Both the position numbers and the translations under genes were made by a program. A stretch of 64,000 nt of DNA from Todiramphus chloris collaris (Eukaryota > Chordata > Aves > Coraciiformes > Alcedinidae), in NCBI GenBank assembly GCA_025345505.1, contig JANVCC010000056.1:1295049-1359048 (forward strand), in the 5' to 3' direction. Each line of letters begins with the position of its first letter. Within the stretch, counting starts at the first letter, position 1. This document shows, in pieces, positions 39,045-53,515 of this stretch. The notes beneath the pieces were generated by a model, which worked only from the letters and a program-made list of their open reading frames with translations, was not told the DNA's origin and searched no databases.

Positions 39045-39569
39045 GAGAAAAATTGTAGCATCAATGGCGAGGCTAGGATCTGTCTTGCCTTTTAAACAGC
39101 ATACAGACCTGAAATACATCTTCAAGATTAAATTAGACCTACATGGGACACAGGAAGATCAATTTAATGAAAACTTTTTACCTAGGCGATTATAACACTT
39201 CCCACTACAGTACTTGAGCAAATACATTTTAATAAGTATTTTGTGGAATGTGCATAAATATAACACATGCTGACTACAGATTCTCTAGTGTAGGTGATAA
39301 AATTAACAAGTCAGAGCTAACATTCTAGCTCCTAAGTAAAAGGGCTACTATCTTTTTTCTTAGTAGCTTTTACTTTAGCAGTAACTCAACTGTACCCAGC
39401 GAGTTGAAGATTGTTTCCTAAATTCAGAAATTTCTTCCAGGAAGCCTGGTGCTTCTGCATACATGCATAGGATGATGTTTCCTTATTTCTCAACATCAAC
39501 AGGTTCTCCTGGCTTTGTGAGCTGATACTGTTCCATCTCCCAGACTTGCTTTTTGAGTTGTTTCCACAG

Positions 39570-39809
39570 GCTACTGATCTACTGCCAAACATTCCCAACA
39601 ACAGAAACAATTCAAAAAGGTCCTTTGTAGCACATGAAAAATTTGTAAATTCTGGAATGAGGTCCAAGAGTGGAAATGAATATGTAAAATATAGAATGAA
39701 AAAGCAGAATAAAAAGAACTTGGAAAAGAAGTTTAAAAATTCAGCAAGTCTAGAAAATTTGCTGGGATCTTCTGGAGGAGACAAAGATCCTAAAACCTAC
39801 TTAGATTAA
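39570..39809 (+). other. Candidate terminal exon on the opposite strand
   Basis: Open from acceptor-like gtttccacag| to TAA at 39807-39809 (79 codons). It is basic in the middle and ends SASLENLLGSSGGDKDPKTYLD. A variant poly-A signal, ATTAAA, lies at 39889-39894. It sits about 0.5 kb right of the assembly gap. Unidentified. Confidence 0.2.
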
Positions 39810-40287
39810 CTACATTATGGAGAAAGAGAAATCTCCAGCTACAAGGGCACTGCCTTTGGCTACACAGCAATCTTTAAGTTAGCAAAAGATTAAAGTCCAG
39901 TCTGCTCACGTTGGATTGTATTCTTGCTGTGTTAGCTGCTGTATGTTAGCTGTATACAGCAGCGTATCTCAGTTCTTACAATATGCTAGTCTTGAAAGAA
40001 AGGAAAACAGCATAGTAATAACAACTCTAACTTCATAGAGAAGATATGGGTCCCAGAACTTTATATCCCAACCCTTGGCTGTTATCTATACATTCATCCA
40101 TAACAGACTTCCTCAAAGTACACATGTTAAGCATAGTAAGGAATTACAAATGCATATACAGATTTTTGAAGGATCACAAAGTGAAACAGACTTTTAGTTG
40201 AAGTTGTGCATCAACTTCCTACCTTTAAATATCCTACTTATAAGGCTGATTAAAAATGTCACTAAATAGTGTCTATAATCTGTCAAT

Positions 40288-40372
40288 GAAAAAAAAAAAC
40301 CAAACCCACAACACACACCAAAAAAAACCCCAACAAAAACAAAACAAAAAACACACCAACAAACAAAACTAG
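40288..40372 (+). repeat. A/C-rich low-complexity tract
   Basis: About 80 nt of pure A and C, including CAACACACACC and AAAACAAAACAAAAAAC stretches. Confidence 0.9.
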
Positions 40373-43300
40373 TGACTTCGACAAAAAATAGCTGCGGAGT
40401 CAAGACACTAAAATAAAATGAGAAAATACAATAATCTGCATTTTATCTGCATTTTACACTTCCATGCGTGTTATTATGCTAGTCTTTAATTACAGAACCA
40501 TAATTTTGCAGAAGTCTCCAGTCTCCGTCCAATACACATAATGACCAGCTCCAGGAATTAATCAAAACAATGCTTTGAAGAGGTCTGTTTACCCCTAGGA
40601 CAGATGCCTGTGTTGCTTATTCCAGGAGATGGTTGAGGTTTAATTAGTGTGTCAGTGAATTCCAGGAGGGGAAAAGACATTCTTAAAGTTATCTTCATTA
40701 TGAAACAAAGATTACATAGCAGTACCTGTAGTATGTACTTGACATGTACCTGTATCAGTTGAAATCAAAATAATTTTCTCCCTTTGTCATACCCTGTAAT
40801 GCAGTGTGCTTTGTCCTGCCCCCTTCAGACTCCGCACACAGGCATGTAAGGGCAAGGCATACCTTGCACCACTTCAGTTCCCTCCCAATAGTTACACAAA
40901 CCATGTCTTTACTGCTAAGAGGGAAATGTAAAGAATGATAAAAGACTATATTACTACATTATGGATGGCAAAGCCAAAACCAAATCTATAGCTAGGGTCA
41001 TAATAAGCGTTAAGCAGACCTTAATAGCACCTGGGTCCCTCACTACCTCTTTCAGCTTGAACAGGTAGCCCAAAGTAACTGGAACTAAAGAACTAAAAAA
41101 AGAAATGACCAGCATATCCCATGGCTGTGACACGTAGGAAGTGCACCTTGGTCCAAAAACTGGAGCTGTGTCTTTTTCTTCTGTCTCTGCAGAAGATTAT
41201 GGAAGCAGAGACACTTGACCATTAATTGATTAAACTACAGTCACAAAGTGAGTTCTACCCTAAGAAGGCATGTCAGGTATCTGGCCCATGTTGCCCAAGA
41301 TTAGCTATCATCCCTACTAACAGTCTTTAGCCATGTATTTTTGCATGTGTCAAATCCTTGTTAGGATGGTTGTCTGCACTTGTAGCACAAAATACACATT
41401 GAGCTGAGAGATACACCTCATCTGCCTGGTTTTTAGTATGCAAACAGCAAAACCTCAGGTACCTAGACCCTTCCAAAGATGCTGTGTCTATACATTTCAG
41501 TCCATCTGCTAACCAACTTCCTATTAAGCTTCCAAGCTTCCTATATTCTGAAAAAATAAATTTTTTAATATTTACTTCAGCATTTTACATTTTTATGCTG
41601 CCCTAGATTTTCAACCTTCCTGTACCAGTATGCGGCATAATGAAGCCCAACTCTGCCGAGCAACAAGACAGCCTCCACTCGCTGAACTATTAACTGTTTC
41701 CAGGAGTTCCAAAACTCCAGTTAGGCTCACAGAAATCTCAGGATTTTTTACGTACTAGATTATGGGACATTACATCTAGTATTTTGATCAGAAAGAAGAG
41801 AGGAAGTCCTGGAAAACAGCTAAATTTTTTTTATGGCTTCAACAATTTTCCTATCAATGTAAACTTCTTCACTATAGTCACTGCTGTTGTCTCATTCTTC
41901 TGTGACTGACATAAGCCTGGATTTGGCTGCACAGCATTGCTAAGCATTGCCAATTGAAGCTGAAGTCAATGGAAGCATAGCTTTGAATAAATACAGGGTA
42001 AAATGCCAGCACTGTTTTAAACTAGGCTTGCTCACTCTGTTCTAGCACCTGCAGCAAGGGTTATTACTTAGAACACAAAGAAAACGAGTTTGTCTTGCTC
42101 CTATATCCCAATCCAAAGCAGCAAATACAGCAACTGCAAAAGAAGTCTTACAGAAATTCAGCTTGGGACACGCTCAATCTGCCAAGATGGTGCACATGAA
42201 TGACCACATAAAGCAAGCTCTAAATAATCACTGAGCAGTCTTTAGCTCCTAGCAGATTCAGCTATGATGCAATCCCACTTGCATTCTCTGTAAAGTTTAA
42301 AAACAAAACAACCCAAACAACTAAAATCTTTCAAAAACTAGGGAATCCGAGGAATTTGGTCACGTGGTAAAGTAAAATGATCACTTTGCAAAAGAATCAA
42401 AAAATCTGCAAACACCAAGTGTTACTTCCTTTGCAGCTTGGAGCTGGAATGCTGCCAGTAACAACATGACTGACAACACAAATGCGTGCAGAACTAGATT
42501 AACCAGAAATTTCAGTAATTTTTCCCTTAGATTTAGTAAAAATATAAACCAAAACAAATAAGAAAATGTAAAGTGTAGGTAGGAGGGAAAAATAGCATAG
42601 ATTTGTCTATATCCATGATAAAGAACATTACAGCAGAGCTACAACTACTAAGTCTTAATGGAATTGTATTTTTATTCCACTTTCTTAATTTTTCCAGTTA
42701 ATTTTGGATAGTATTAAACTAAGCCAGATTTATTATGTTCCTTTACTGGAGCAAAAAGGAGAACCTTTTCTTATGTTATCATTGCTCTTGGAATGCCCAC
42801 AGAAGAAACACACCAACTTTTCCTACATTTGTCTTTTCTCACTACCAACTGGAGCACACTTTGCTTTCAAAGGTGTTCGGAAGTTTACTGGGTAAAAGGT
42901 GAATTTCTTTAAGCTTGTTCAAAAGGCTTGTAAGAAAGAAAAGAAAGATTAATATAAATATAAACCAATATCTAATTGAATATAGATTGTGGAAACATTT
43001 TTATATCATTTTTTAAAAATAACATTTCAGAACTCTAGTTAACAATATTTAATCATCTTGTCAGTGTTATATAAACTTTACAGCTAACATGAAAGAACTC
43101 AGATTGAATCCAAAGGCCTTGAAAACTTGAACTCCTCAAGCAATTTTTCCCCAAAGAAAGGTAAATGTTGTATTCAAACTTTATCCCCTTATAAATTCTG
43201 AGTTCTAAAATGTTACAAAGACAACTAAAATCTTTCAATGGTTGCAATTTTTATCCCCCAATGAACTAAACAGCACAGAAAGAGAAAAGATACAACAGGC

Positions 43301-45128
43301 ATTATATAGAACTACAAAAACTAATGTAAATTACTCAGTTTAAAGAACACTTTACCTTGCAGATAAAATGAAATTCCTTTTCCCACACTTAATACAGGAT
43401 CAAAATATACATTAAAATGTTCAAGCTTTCTAGCCCTAAGATCTGGCATCATAGTCGCTTAAAACAGAATCCTGACAAGTTACTGAATATTCAATATTTG
43501 CTTGCAAACTGCAGGGAAGAAAGTAATAGAATTCACCCTGCCTTTTCCTAAATAAAGATGCTGGTTACAGAGCAGACAGAGGAATACATTAACTGTTTCC
43601 CTGGCTTAGACATGTTTTGGAGGTGCAGGGAATGAACCATAACATGGCCCTACTTACACACAGATACATGTATATCTTGTTCTATATTACATTAATTTCT
43701 TTCATCAGAGCCTTAGAAAGCAATAGCCTACTCATTGTGTTCTTTGAAGCACCCTTATTCTTCCAATATGCCAAGTGTACTACTTACACGGTAACTAGTG
43801 ATATTTCTCCACCTCAGATTCACAGACAGTAAAGCACTTAGATGGATGCTTAATCACTTAACCTAATGCTCCAATAGGGAACACTGTTTATTACCAGCAA
43901 ACAGAAATAGAATACACTTAATATTTCAAACGTCTTCCTTTTACCATCAAAACAATTAGACAATGTGTTAAAAGTCACAAACAAACAGAAAGTAAAAACA
44001 ATCTACAAAACAGCTATTATTCTTCCACCCATCACACTACTGTAGGGAATGATTTGCAGACATTACAACTGACTGAGCACTCACTGACAGGATTTATGTT
44101 TAGTCATATTTTGTTCAACATGATGCTTTAGATAAAAATCTGCTCATCAGACCTGCTACTGAATGCATCACAAAAAGCTGATGTACCCACTTTCTATTAC
44201 AGTTACTGATTCCAGTAACAAATGGTTCTAACACTTGTAAAATATAGGATTAAAGTGGTTACACCCAAAATGATCGCTGATTCACGAGAACAAGCAAGTG
44301 GAAAAAAAAAGATGTCAGCAGTAGAATTTACAAGGCCATTCATTATACCCTTGAGTTATTAAAATGACACAATTTAACTGGTTCATTGGCTTGCTGTGCA
44401 AGAGTTCAACACTGATAAGTTATCTGTGGGCTTCTACCACCATTCAGTAGAATGATGCCTATGTCCCCTAGCAAGGAAAAACTAACAGTGACCTAAGAAC
44501 ACCTTGCCAGTTAAATCAGCACAAGTTAAGTGCAAACCTCAAACCACAAGATTAAAGCACTACAAAGACTGCAAACAGAGAAGAAGGGAGTATTGGGGAT
44601 GCTACAACATGAAAGGATCTGAATGATGACAGTTCACAGTCTGGAGCACATAATGTAAAAGACAGTAGAGACATACTGTATAAGGAAGCTATTGTCTCAG
44701 AAAGATTTACAATAGGAGCAATCTGTCTCATAGTATTATAGGATGAAATAAAACAACAGTTATTTTTAGGTTCTTTTCTATCTCTCAAGCACATATATGA
44801 GCACCATTCCCAGTAGCTTCCTTTACTATGGCCACCACACTAAAGGAATCTTAAGGATTTATCTAAAACAGAAACAGTGGTTTCTGGGACATGGGATTTT
44901 TTTTTTTTAAACCGTACCAATATAACTGTCACAGAAATATTTAAGCCTTATGACAAACAAATTATTGTCTCTCACCCAAACTCATTGCACTTTTAAGAAC
45001 AATGTGACTAAAGTAATATCTAACTGGCATATTTCAAGTCAGGCTCCTGTTCCCTTTCTGTCTTACTCAGGAAATAGCACCTCCTGAGATGCACCCTTAC
45101 AGGTGCCAGAACTCCAGATAGATATTTC

Positions 45129-45255
45129 AACAAAAAAAAACAAAACAAAAAAACCTCAAAAAACACACAACAACAACAACAACAACAACAACAAAAATAA
45201 TAATAAAAAAAAAACACAGAAAAAAAAACAAAACCAAAAAAAACCCCAAAAAGGT
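45129..45255 (+). repeat. A/C-rich tract with (CAA)n core
   Basis: A and C only over most of 127 nt, with a (CAA)n array of about nine units at roughly 45168-45195 and short AAT repeats after it. On the sense strand it is (TTG)n. It is the longest such tract in the window. Confidence 0.9.
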
Positions 45256-48200
45256 AACGTTTCATCTGGAAAGGCAGAAGTGGAGGACAAAGAATCCTAG
45301 CCCAATACTGTGTTTTAATTAGAACTAACTCTTCAAATCAATTCTGTGCAAGTAATTCCACTTCAGATCAAATTTTGTAAATAAAGAAGGAATTTTTCCA
45401 GTTGCGGGTACTTAATCATCCCATATATGAAAAAAAAAAAAAATCAGCTTAATAACAAATTCAAAATTAATATATTAAATATATTTCATAAAATAGATAT
45501 TCGCAGTAGTAACTGAATCACACTATGCATACTTGCATCTTTTATTACCTAAAGGACTAAAGGCATACAGGACACAAGGAAAAGAAGAGCTGTCTCATGT
45601 ACAAGGTGCCTGAATATTTGTTGTTAAAGCCCTTAAAAATAGCCAGAATAGGTATTTTTTTCCACTTAGAAGTCATAAGCATTTGTGTATTATCAGATAG
45701 GTGTTCCACACTCACATTACTGCTGCACACTTAGATTTAATGAATTAAAATCATACAGAAATCATACACAAAAGGAAGTGTATGAACAGGTGATTAACCA
45801 AAAGGAAACCTTTATGTTAACTCCTCACAGAATTTGAAAAGGATACTCAATAGGAGCAAGAAAAACACTTTCCTTTTACATTGTAAGACCTAAGCCTATT
45901 AGCAAATATAGTAAAGACTGCTCCAGACAGGGAAAATGTCTTGAGATAGATCTCTATCTGATTTGCAACAGAATTTGCCTGTTTTTTACAAGGTTAAGAT
46001 TGACAGGCACCTTAAGAAACGTTTCTAGAAGGAAATAACCAGGAAGTTCAGACACTTAAATACATACAGGGCAACTGTTCACAAGTTCATCATTAATACC
46101 TTAGACAACAAACGTCTAGGAAAAAGTCTAGGAAAAATTATAAAAGAATGAAACAAAAACATATTAAAAGAAGTCAGGAGAAAATAATGTAGCTTCCATA
46201 GCCAGTCTTCACACGGCGGGGGAAGCTAAAAAAAACAACCAAACAAAAAACCCCACATCAGATAAACAAGGGAAAACAGTAAAGACAACTAACCAGAAAG
46301 AGACAAAGCAATATCATCTATTCAGTTCAACAATAGACATTAGGAACATGTGAACACTGCAATCCAAAGAAGCCAGAGTCAGGAAGGCACAGTTAGTGGA
46401 ACAACTAAAGCCAATCCAAATAAGAACGCCAGTACTGTGTGTATCTGACCAGCAAAATAAAAACTAAAGAACTGCAGTAACTGAAGCAGGATATGAAACT
46501 GCAGATGAAAAAACACTGTTTCTGGTTTTTGTGACTGAAATTCAAGGATTTATTCTCTAAAAAATGCAAGGCAGAGAATGTAGCATCATATGATAATGAT
46601 GCAGGATCTTGGAAATTACAGTTCTTGAAAGAATATGATATGGCTGATCTAACAAGGACTTTAACATAGGATTTCATATGGTGCTACAAGCAAGGTAACT
46701 ACAGAAATGGGGAAAAAAACCCTACTAACTAGTGCAACTGAGGTAAAAAAGAAAGTGAGAAAAAGGGAAAGAACTGATAGTGCCAAACAAAGAAACCTGC
46801 TACAAGTTACTAATGGAGTTTTTTTTTAAGGCAAATTTTGAGACCAATTTTATCAGTAATGTTGGTCTTCAAAGTAGAAACATGCTAATAATATATACAA
46901 GACATCATCAACACAGAGGAAATCAGCTCATCATACAGAAAGAGCTGAATTCATGGGAAAAACTGCAGCAAAGCAGGATGATATTTAATAGCACACTACA
47001 AGGTCATGACGTCAAGGACTCAATTTTCACTATAAACTTGGACCTCATCAACCAGAAAGGAGGACACAAAAGAGAAACACAAGAATTTATTAGTTGATTT
47101 CTAGACAATTATAAACCATGAGTATAAATGTTAAGTGTGAGAAGGTAAACAAAATTGCAGGTTGTATGAAAAATTATACTTCTAACAGGGTTGCCTATTT
47201 GCAGTTGTATTCATTAAAAACAAACAAATAAAGAACAACACAAACACATACCAAAAAAAACCCAAAACCAAACCAGAAAAGTTATTTTCATTGTATTTGT
47301 TCTTTTAAATTATTCCACTTCCTCTGCACACTCAATGAAGCCAAGGATAGAACTATGTTCTGAAACATTTACCAGTTCAACTTTATATTCAAACAAGGCT
47401 ATTATATAAGTGAAATAGCAAGAAACCTTTCCAGTTCCTTTAGAAAGTGAAGCCTTCCAAACAAACTGTAAAATTTACTACAATCCATTTTCAAGTAGTT
47501 TTAAATGGCGCATATGTCAGTTACTTCTCCCTTGCCTAACAAGAAAAAGTTGTTATATAAGTGATCTATTATTTCTACTTTGTGAACCCATGTCAGAATA
47601 GCGTGTTCCTGTGTAGATAAGGGAGGTAAGACTGTCTGCAGAAAGACTGCTCCTTGCATCAAAACATTACTTATAAACTCTGATGACTGCTATGTCCGAC
47701 TGTAGTACACAGAAGTCACAGCTACAACTTCATTTATTAGCAGCCAAAAGTAGCAGGAGCCACCAAGCTGAGGACCCTCACCACTGAAATGCTGAACCCA
47801 GCCTAAAGCTTGCAAGAGTTCATTTGCAGAAATTCTCATCCGCAGAAAGTGAATGGCTATATTGTCATCTTGTATTACCATATGTGAAAATGGCACTTCA
47901 CCTTCATTTTGTTATAAAAATCCTACTTTCTTATCCTTTACTTCTTTTTCCTCAGCTTTCTCCTTCTGCCTCAGTCTTTCTACTGCACAATTAGATGTTA
48001 CTTTTTTTTTTTGTTAATTTTAAGAAAAGCCCTTTCCTTACAGTGAAAGGCTTCACGTGCTGTTTGTTTGTTTTTAACATCACTGGAAAACCAATAGGAT
48101 CCTAGAAAGAATATGTAACAGATTTATTTAACATGATGAAATATTAGGTCAGACTGTTATGGGAATTGTAATTTAAAACTAAAAAGTTTCTTTATAAGTA

Positions 48201-51065
48201 AAGAAAAGTTCACAACATACTTCGTGGTTTCCAAAACCTGACAGGCTTGGTTATTATACATCTTAATGACCACTAAGCACATCAATATATGGTATTAGAT
48301 TTGTTTATAAGCCATCTGTTAATGTGTTGGACCCTATCAAACAGTTAATACATTAATCATTTATTAAACCTTTACAAATTTGCAGTTACTGTAAAGATCA
48401 TGTAATAAGAGGGAGTAACACTAACTATCTACTTGTTAATACATTACTGCTTTTAACACATCTCCTTCACAAAAGCAAAATACTGCATTAAAATATCTGC
48501 CTAAAAAACCTCTGAGCCGTACTCTGAAAGACGCTTCCTTGTGAGACCAGAGGGAAGATGAGAGTTTAATATATTAGATTTTAAAAGTTTCTGAAGTGCA
48601 ATCTGTTGACTGCTGTAAGGTCAACATTTCACTATCACATGCTGCCAATTCTCTACTTTGTGTCCAGCTGCTTAACAGACAAACTTTACAAAGAAGTTTT
48701 GATTGCCGTCTTTTGCATTTTAGGCGCCTGTCTGATAAACTAAGGAGATAGAAGCTCTTCTGGACCTCAATCAATGCACTACCAGTAATACACAAACAAG
48801 AACTGCTCAGAGTAATTCAGTGAGCTTGCCATACCTGCATATGAGATTTAAGAAAATATTACTGAATATGAGAAAAACACGTTACTTGAACAAAAGCACA
48901 AGTACTTGCTTATAAATAAGGGTTAACTTTTTCAGTCAGATTTTTTTCAACTTATCACTGCCTTTTCAGTACATAATTGGATGGTCTAGAAAGATTTAAA
49001 TTATTTCATCTTTTTTTTTCAGGTTTAAAGAAAAGAAATAGGAAAATATGAAGGCTAGAGAGAAATAGAAAAATGAATGACCAGATAATCAGGTATTTAG
49101 TTCAAGTAACTAAATTTGAAAAATAACAAAAGAACCCCAAAACAAAACAAAAAAAACAAAACCAAACAAATGAAAAAAAGAAGAAAAATAGAATTTGTTT
49201 AGTGGTTGTAGTTCTTGCTCCTAAATTTATCTACACAAACAGCGTACATAAACTAGACAGTAGTGATCATGTAGTAGTACTGACAGTATAGTGACAGTTT
49301 AGACTATCAAAATCAAGTCAAAATCACTGGGTTGGCCTTTTTAATTCTTATCAGGTAGGAATTACATAATCATACAAGACAAAATGGCAACTCCTCCTTT
49401 TATTTTTTCTTCCCTTGCTGATAACTACTAAACAACAGCAGTAAGAGCCTAAAACATTTCCATTGCTTCAAGCAGAATTAAGCAGAAACTTCCCACAAGG
49501 AATTATCAATTTTCATTTAATCCAAAAGAATATTTATCATTCAAGTGATTCGAAATAAAATGTTTTATTTTTAGGAACTTCCATTAGAGGCCATCATTTC
49601 GAAGACTTCCTTTAGGAAATAAATGTTACTTTAAAAAGAGCCGTTACCACTCTGAGAACACCACCAAGGAAGTTTCAGTGGGTGATTTTGTTTTGAAAAT
49701 CATTCTTTGATATAGAAGAGATTAATTCAGAAGCATAATACATTGTAGAGAGCACCACTTTCTAAAGTTGCCTGACGTTTCTCATTAAAAGGTCAGCTTT
49801 AAGATGCTTACAGTGTTCCCAAAAATAAAATAAGCACCTTTGCAATAGTTCTTTTATGTAGGAAAGATGAATTGCACTGGAACATCCACTTACAATTATG
49901 ACATAAAAGAAAACTATACGTATATGAACATGTCCATGCTAAAGACAAAATGCTTATTTTACATCAGAAGAAAATACATCCCAAGTCACACATTCTGGAA
50001 ACTAGGTGGGAGGATGGGGAAAGAAAAACTATTAAGCATGTTGAGACTAAGTTATCACTTGGTTAAAATTTCTGAAATTCTACAATTTAGAACTTCTAGC
50101 TAATATTTACCAAAAATTACACTTTCCCTAAATTTATTTAAACCTACTTAAACCCCCTCATGCAATTAAGTTCACAAAGCAGTAATTCACACAGAGTAAG
50201 AGAACGTGGCTCAGCTTATGAAGACAGGGGTTTATAGGGCTTTCCCCCATAATTTGAAGCTTTGACATTGAAAGCAGAATAGGGAAGGCCAACTCAACTC
50301 AGAAGCCTCAGTAAAGAGGGGATCAAAAAGCAGGAACAGAAAGAAGTAGACAGGAAGTTTGAAAGGAGTGAACAGTTCAAGGCTGAATGAAACAACAACA
50401 ACAAAAAGGCCATGTCACACCACCCAAAATTGAAACTCATGGACAGTATATGCTCTGTAGATATTACTTTCATTAACTTTGTTAAACCAAGAACTATCTG
50501 TAGAGTTGATCAAAAGACTGGTCAATTTGGCTGATCAATCACAATGGTCATCGTTCTGACATGTAACATGATCTGTGGTTTTGCTTAAGTATTTTACTTA
50601 AGCTCAAGGAATTTAAACTGCAATCATTGCAAATTTTGCAAAGCCATGCAGACACAAAACGTTAGGCTGTGCAGGACTAAGATCGCCTGTTCAATGAAAT
50701 TCTACCATTTTGCATGAAGGAACTATAGCTGTCCAAGTCTGAAAACTATTTTTGTGACAAAACCCTATCTCCTTCAGCAGTGTTTTTGAATAATTAAAAG
50801 GTTGTTTGTTTACAGAAGTTCTATGTTGTTTCTTGCAGAATTTTGGAGATGTATAGAGAATGACATAGACAGCTGAAAGAAAAGTGGGTCTTAGAGAAAT
50901 TAAATATTTTGCTTCTTTTCTCTTCTTTGAGGTAAAGTTCTTACTTCCTGAATAACTGGCATGTAACGAAGTAAAACTTTCCACAAGTGACAATTTGCTT
51001 TCTTCACCCTTTGGTGCCTAATTTGAGATTCACACAAGTGGCAAACTAAGAGACTGTATATGCTA

Positions 51066-51084
51066 AAAAAAATATATATATATA
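51066..51084. repeat. (AT)n microsatellite
   Basis: A short run of alternating A and T following eight A. Intronic. Confidence 0.85.
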
Positions 51085-53449
51085 TGCTTAAAGATATGTA
51101 TAAGCTAAATATTTTAGAAAAAATACCCACAACTTTTTAGTCTTCTCAGCTTGAACACTGAAACAAATTATATCCCCAAACTCAGGGCCTCTTATTTACA
51201 CATGGAGAATGGAATCACACCACCCCTTCTCCTAACACTGTTGTGACAAAGCAGATGAATATCTCTCCTATTCTGATTAAGACATGAGCACAGTTCTTCC
51301 ATAAGATCTCAGAAAAATTGTCAATTTTATTTCTGGGAAGAGTTTGAGAAGTATGTAATAAAGAGACAAAGCTATATTAAACAATGAGGAAAAGGTATCC
51401 ATTAGCTGTATTTCACAAATGCTACTTGGAACTTGGAGGAAAAGACAGATCATATAATTGAACCTTAGGAAAATGAAAAGGTTGACTAAGTCTGAAGACA
51501 ACAAGCAAAGTTGCTGCTGCATTTCACAGCCTGCATTTTTAAAATTCTAAAATTTACAAGTAATAAAAACATAACACAAATTAAGGTCTATTTCTATACA
51601 GAAAAAAATAGTATATTCCTCTAACTACTGAGACACCTTATTGTTACTATGTACAATATTCTAATAATTGCTTAAAAGTAGTGCTTCTGCATTTCTCATA
51701 GACTTCTACTAAATGAAACAGAGAAAAATTAAATAAAAAAGAAATAATTAAACAAAACATGGTAATGGTACGCTAATTTTAGTTATAGGATATATAAAAA
51801 TAACAATAGCCTAAAACTGAAAAGGCTAAATGTGCTCCAACTTACTTGTAAGAAAATGAGAACTGTAAACTATTAAATTTCAGCTTACATAGTTGCTGAA
51901 AAAATAGGTTCAGCACAAGTGTAAGAAAGAGGTAAATTATCTCAATAGCAGTAATACCTACTTTATCAATGTAGCTCTAAAGCAGGTGCTACTGAAGATT
52001 GATTACCCTTGATTTTTTTGAGAAAATGAACTGCTTACACATACACAGATGTGGGTTACAGATGTACTTTCATATATATTTTACATATATTTATAGACGA
52101 AATGCTAATATTACTAGCAATGGAATTTTTGCCTAAAGCTTTGAAATATGCATAGCTTGTTTCTCTCATACTACATGTTCCACTTACACTTGTTGCTGGC
52201 TAGATGGGGAAAAAAATAATAAAAATCTCTGAACACATGTAGATATTTAGGAAGTTTCCCTATAGAAGGGAAGTTACTAGCCCACACAGCACAACGTCCA
52301 AAGGGAAACTTAGCTGACCTTTGCTGAGAAAACAGGAATTAGAAAACTCTGTTTCCTGCCCTTTATGAAATTTTATTTCCACCTCACCATACCAAAAAAG
52401 TAGGTCAAGATGAGAATGGTAATAACCAGTTCAGGCAGCATCTTGCAAAACAAAGCACTTAACTGGGCTTGCAATAGGCTAGAAGGGTACAACAGTCTGA
52501 TTACTCCTGAGAAGGCAGTAACTTCCACTTACTGGTATTGTTCCTCCCATTTGAAGATGATGCAAAGTTTCTTTACCTATCTTTTGATATCTTCTGACAA
52601 TGAAACCACATTTTTTTTCTGAAGACATGGAATACAAGTAAACAATCCTCTTTCTTGCTTAAAGAATATGGTGTTCCATTTTCAACAGTTAATTGTAGCC
52701 AACAATTATGCATGAAAAGCTTTCAATATCCATTTCTGGGAGTTGAAAAAACAGAGTGGGGTAAACAGAAAAAGTATCTCTTCTCTTTCTTTTCCATATC
52801 TGAAGTCTGCTAATTGTCATTATGCTAAAGGTCTTGAACAGATACTCTTCCTTAAATACCTCATTACATGTTACTATGATAACAGCAGAAATCAAAGCAG
52901 CATGCTTATTTGGGGAAAACCAGTGAAGTTTGTAAAGGCCTTTATTTCCTGTGGGAGTTCACGCCACAATCCGGAATAATGTTTTGATTTAGTTTCTAGA
53001 ACAAACATCTTTTATTTATGAATAGAATTTTCAAACTTGTAACACTATCTCAAGTGATCAGTAGGAAAAAGCGTAACAAAAAAGGCCAGACAGCCTTAGA
53101 GTCTCTCTCAAAGGTCATCACTGGATAGTTTTAGTACAGCTTTCAGCCTAATTTAAAAGCTTTTGAAAGCACAGTAGTCTACCCAGTCCAAATAAAACTC
53201 ATATATATATACATTTTAAGATCACTACATAACTTTAAGCAATGCTATCTTTTAGCTTCTTTTTGGTGTGCTTCAGCCAGGAATCACTCAAGAGTGAAGG
53301 AGAGCTATTTTACCATTGCTAAGAAATGAAAATGTTTGTCTACTCAGCAAACTCATATTTTTTTCTTCTAAAATGACCTGGAACAGGAAAATATTACTCT
53401 TAATATTACTTCACTCCTTCTACATTCAATTCACAAGAGAAGCCTCTAG

Positions 53450-53515
53450 GCAAAAAAAGAAAAAAGCCAAAACAAACAAATACACACAAGCAACCAACCA
53501 AAAACCCCAAAAAAC
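53450..53515 (+). repeat. A/C-rich low-complexity tract
   Basis: AAAAAGCCAAAACAAACAAA followed by ACACACAAGCAACC and AAAAACCCC units. Intronic, same family of tracts as above. Confidence 0.85.

Noticed and set aside
45020-45265. Cys/Phe-rich 81-codon minus-strand frame
   Set aside because: It is the translation of the (TTG)n and A/C-rich tract, not a gene.
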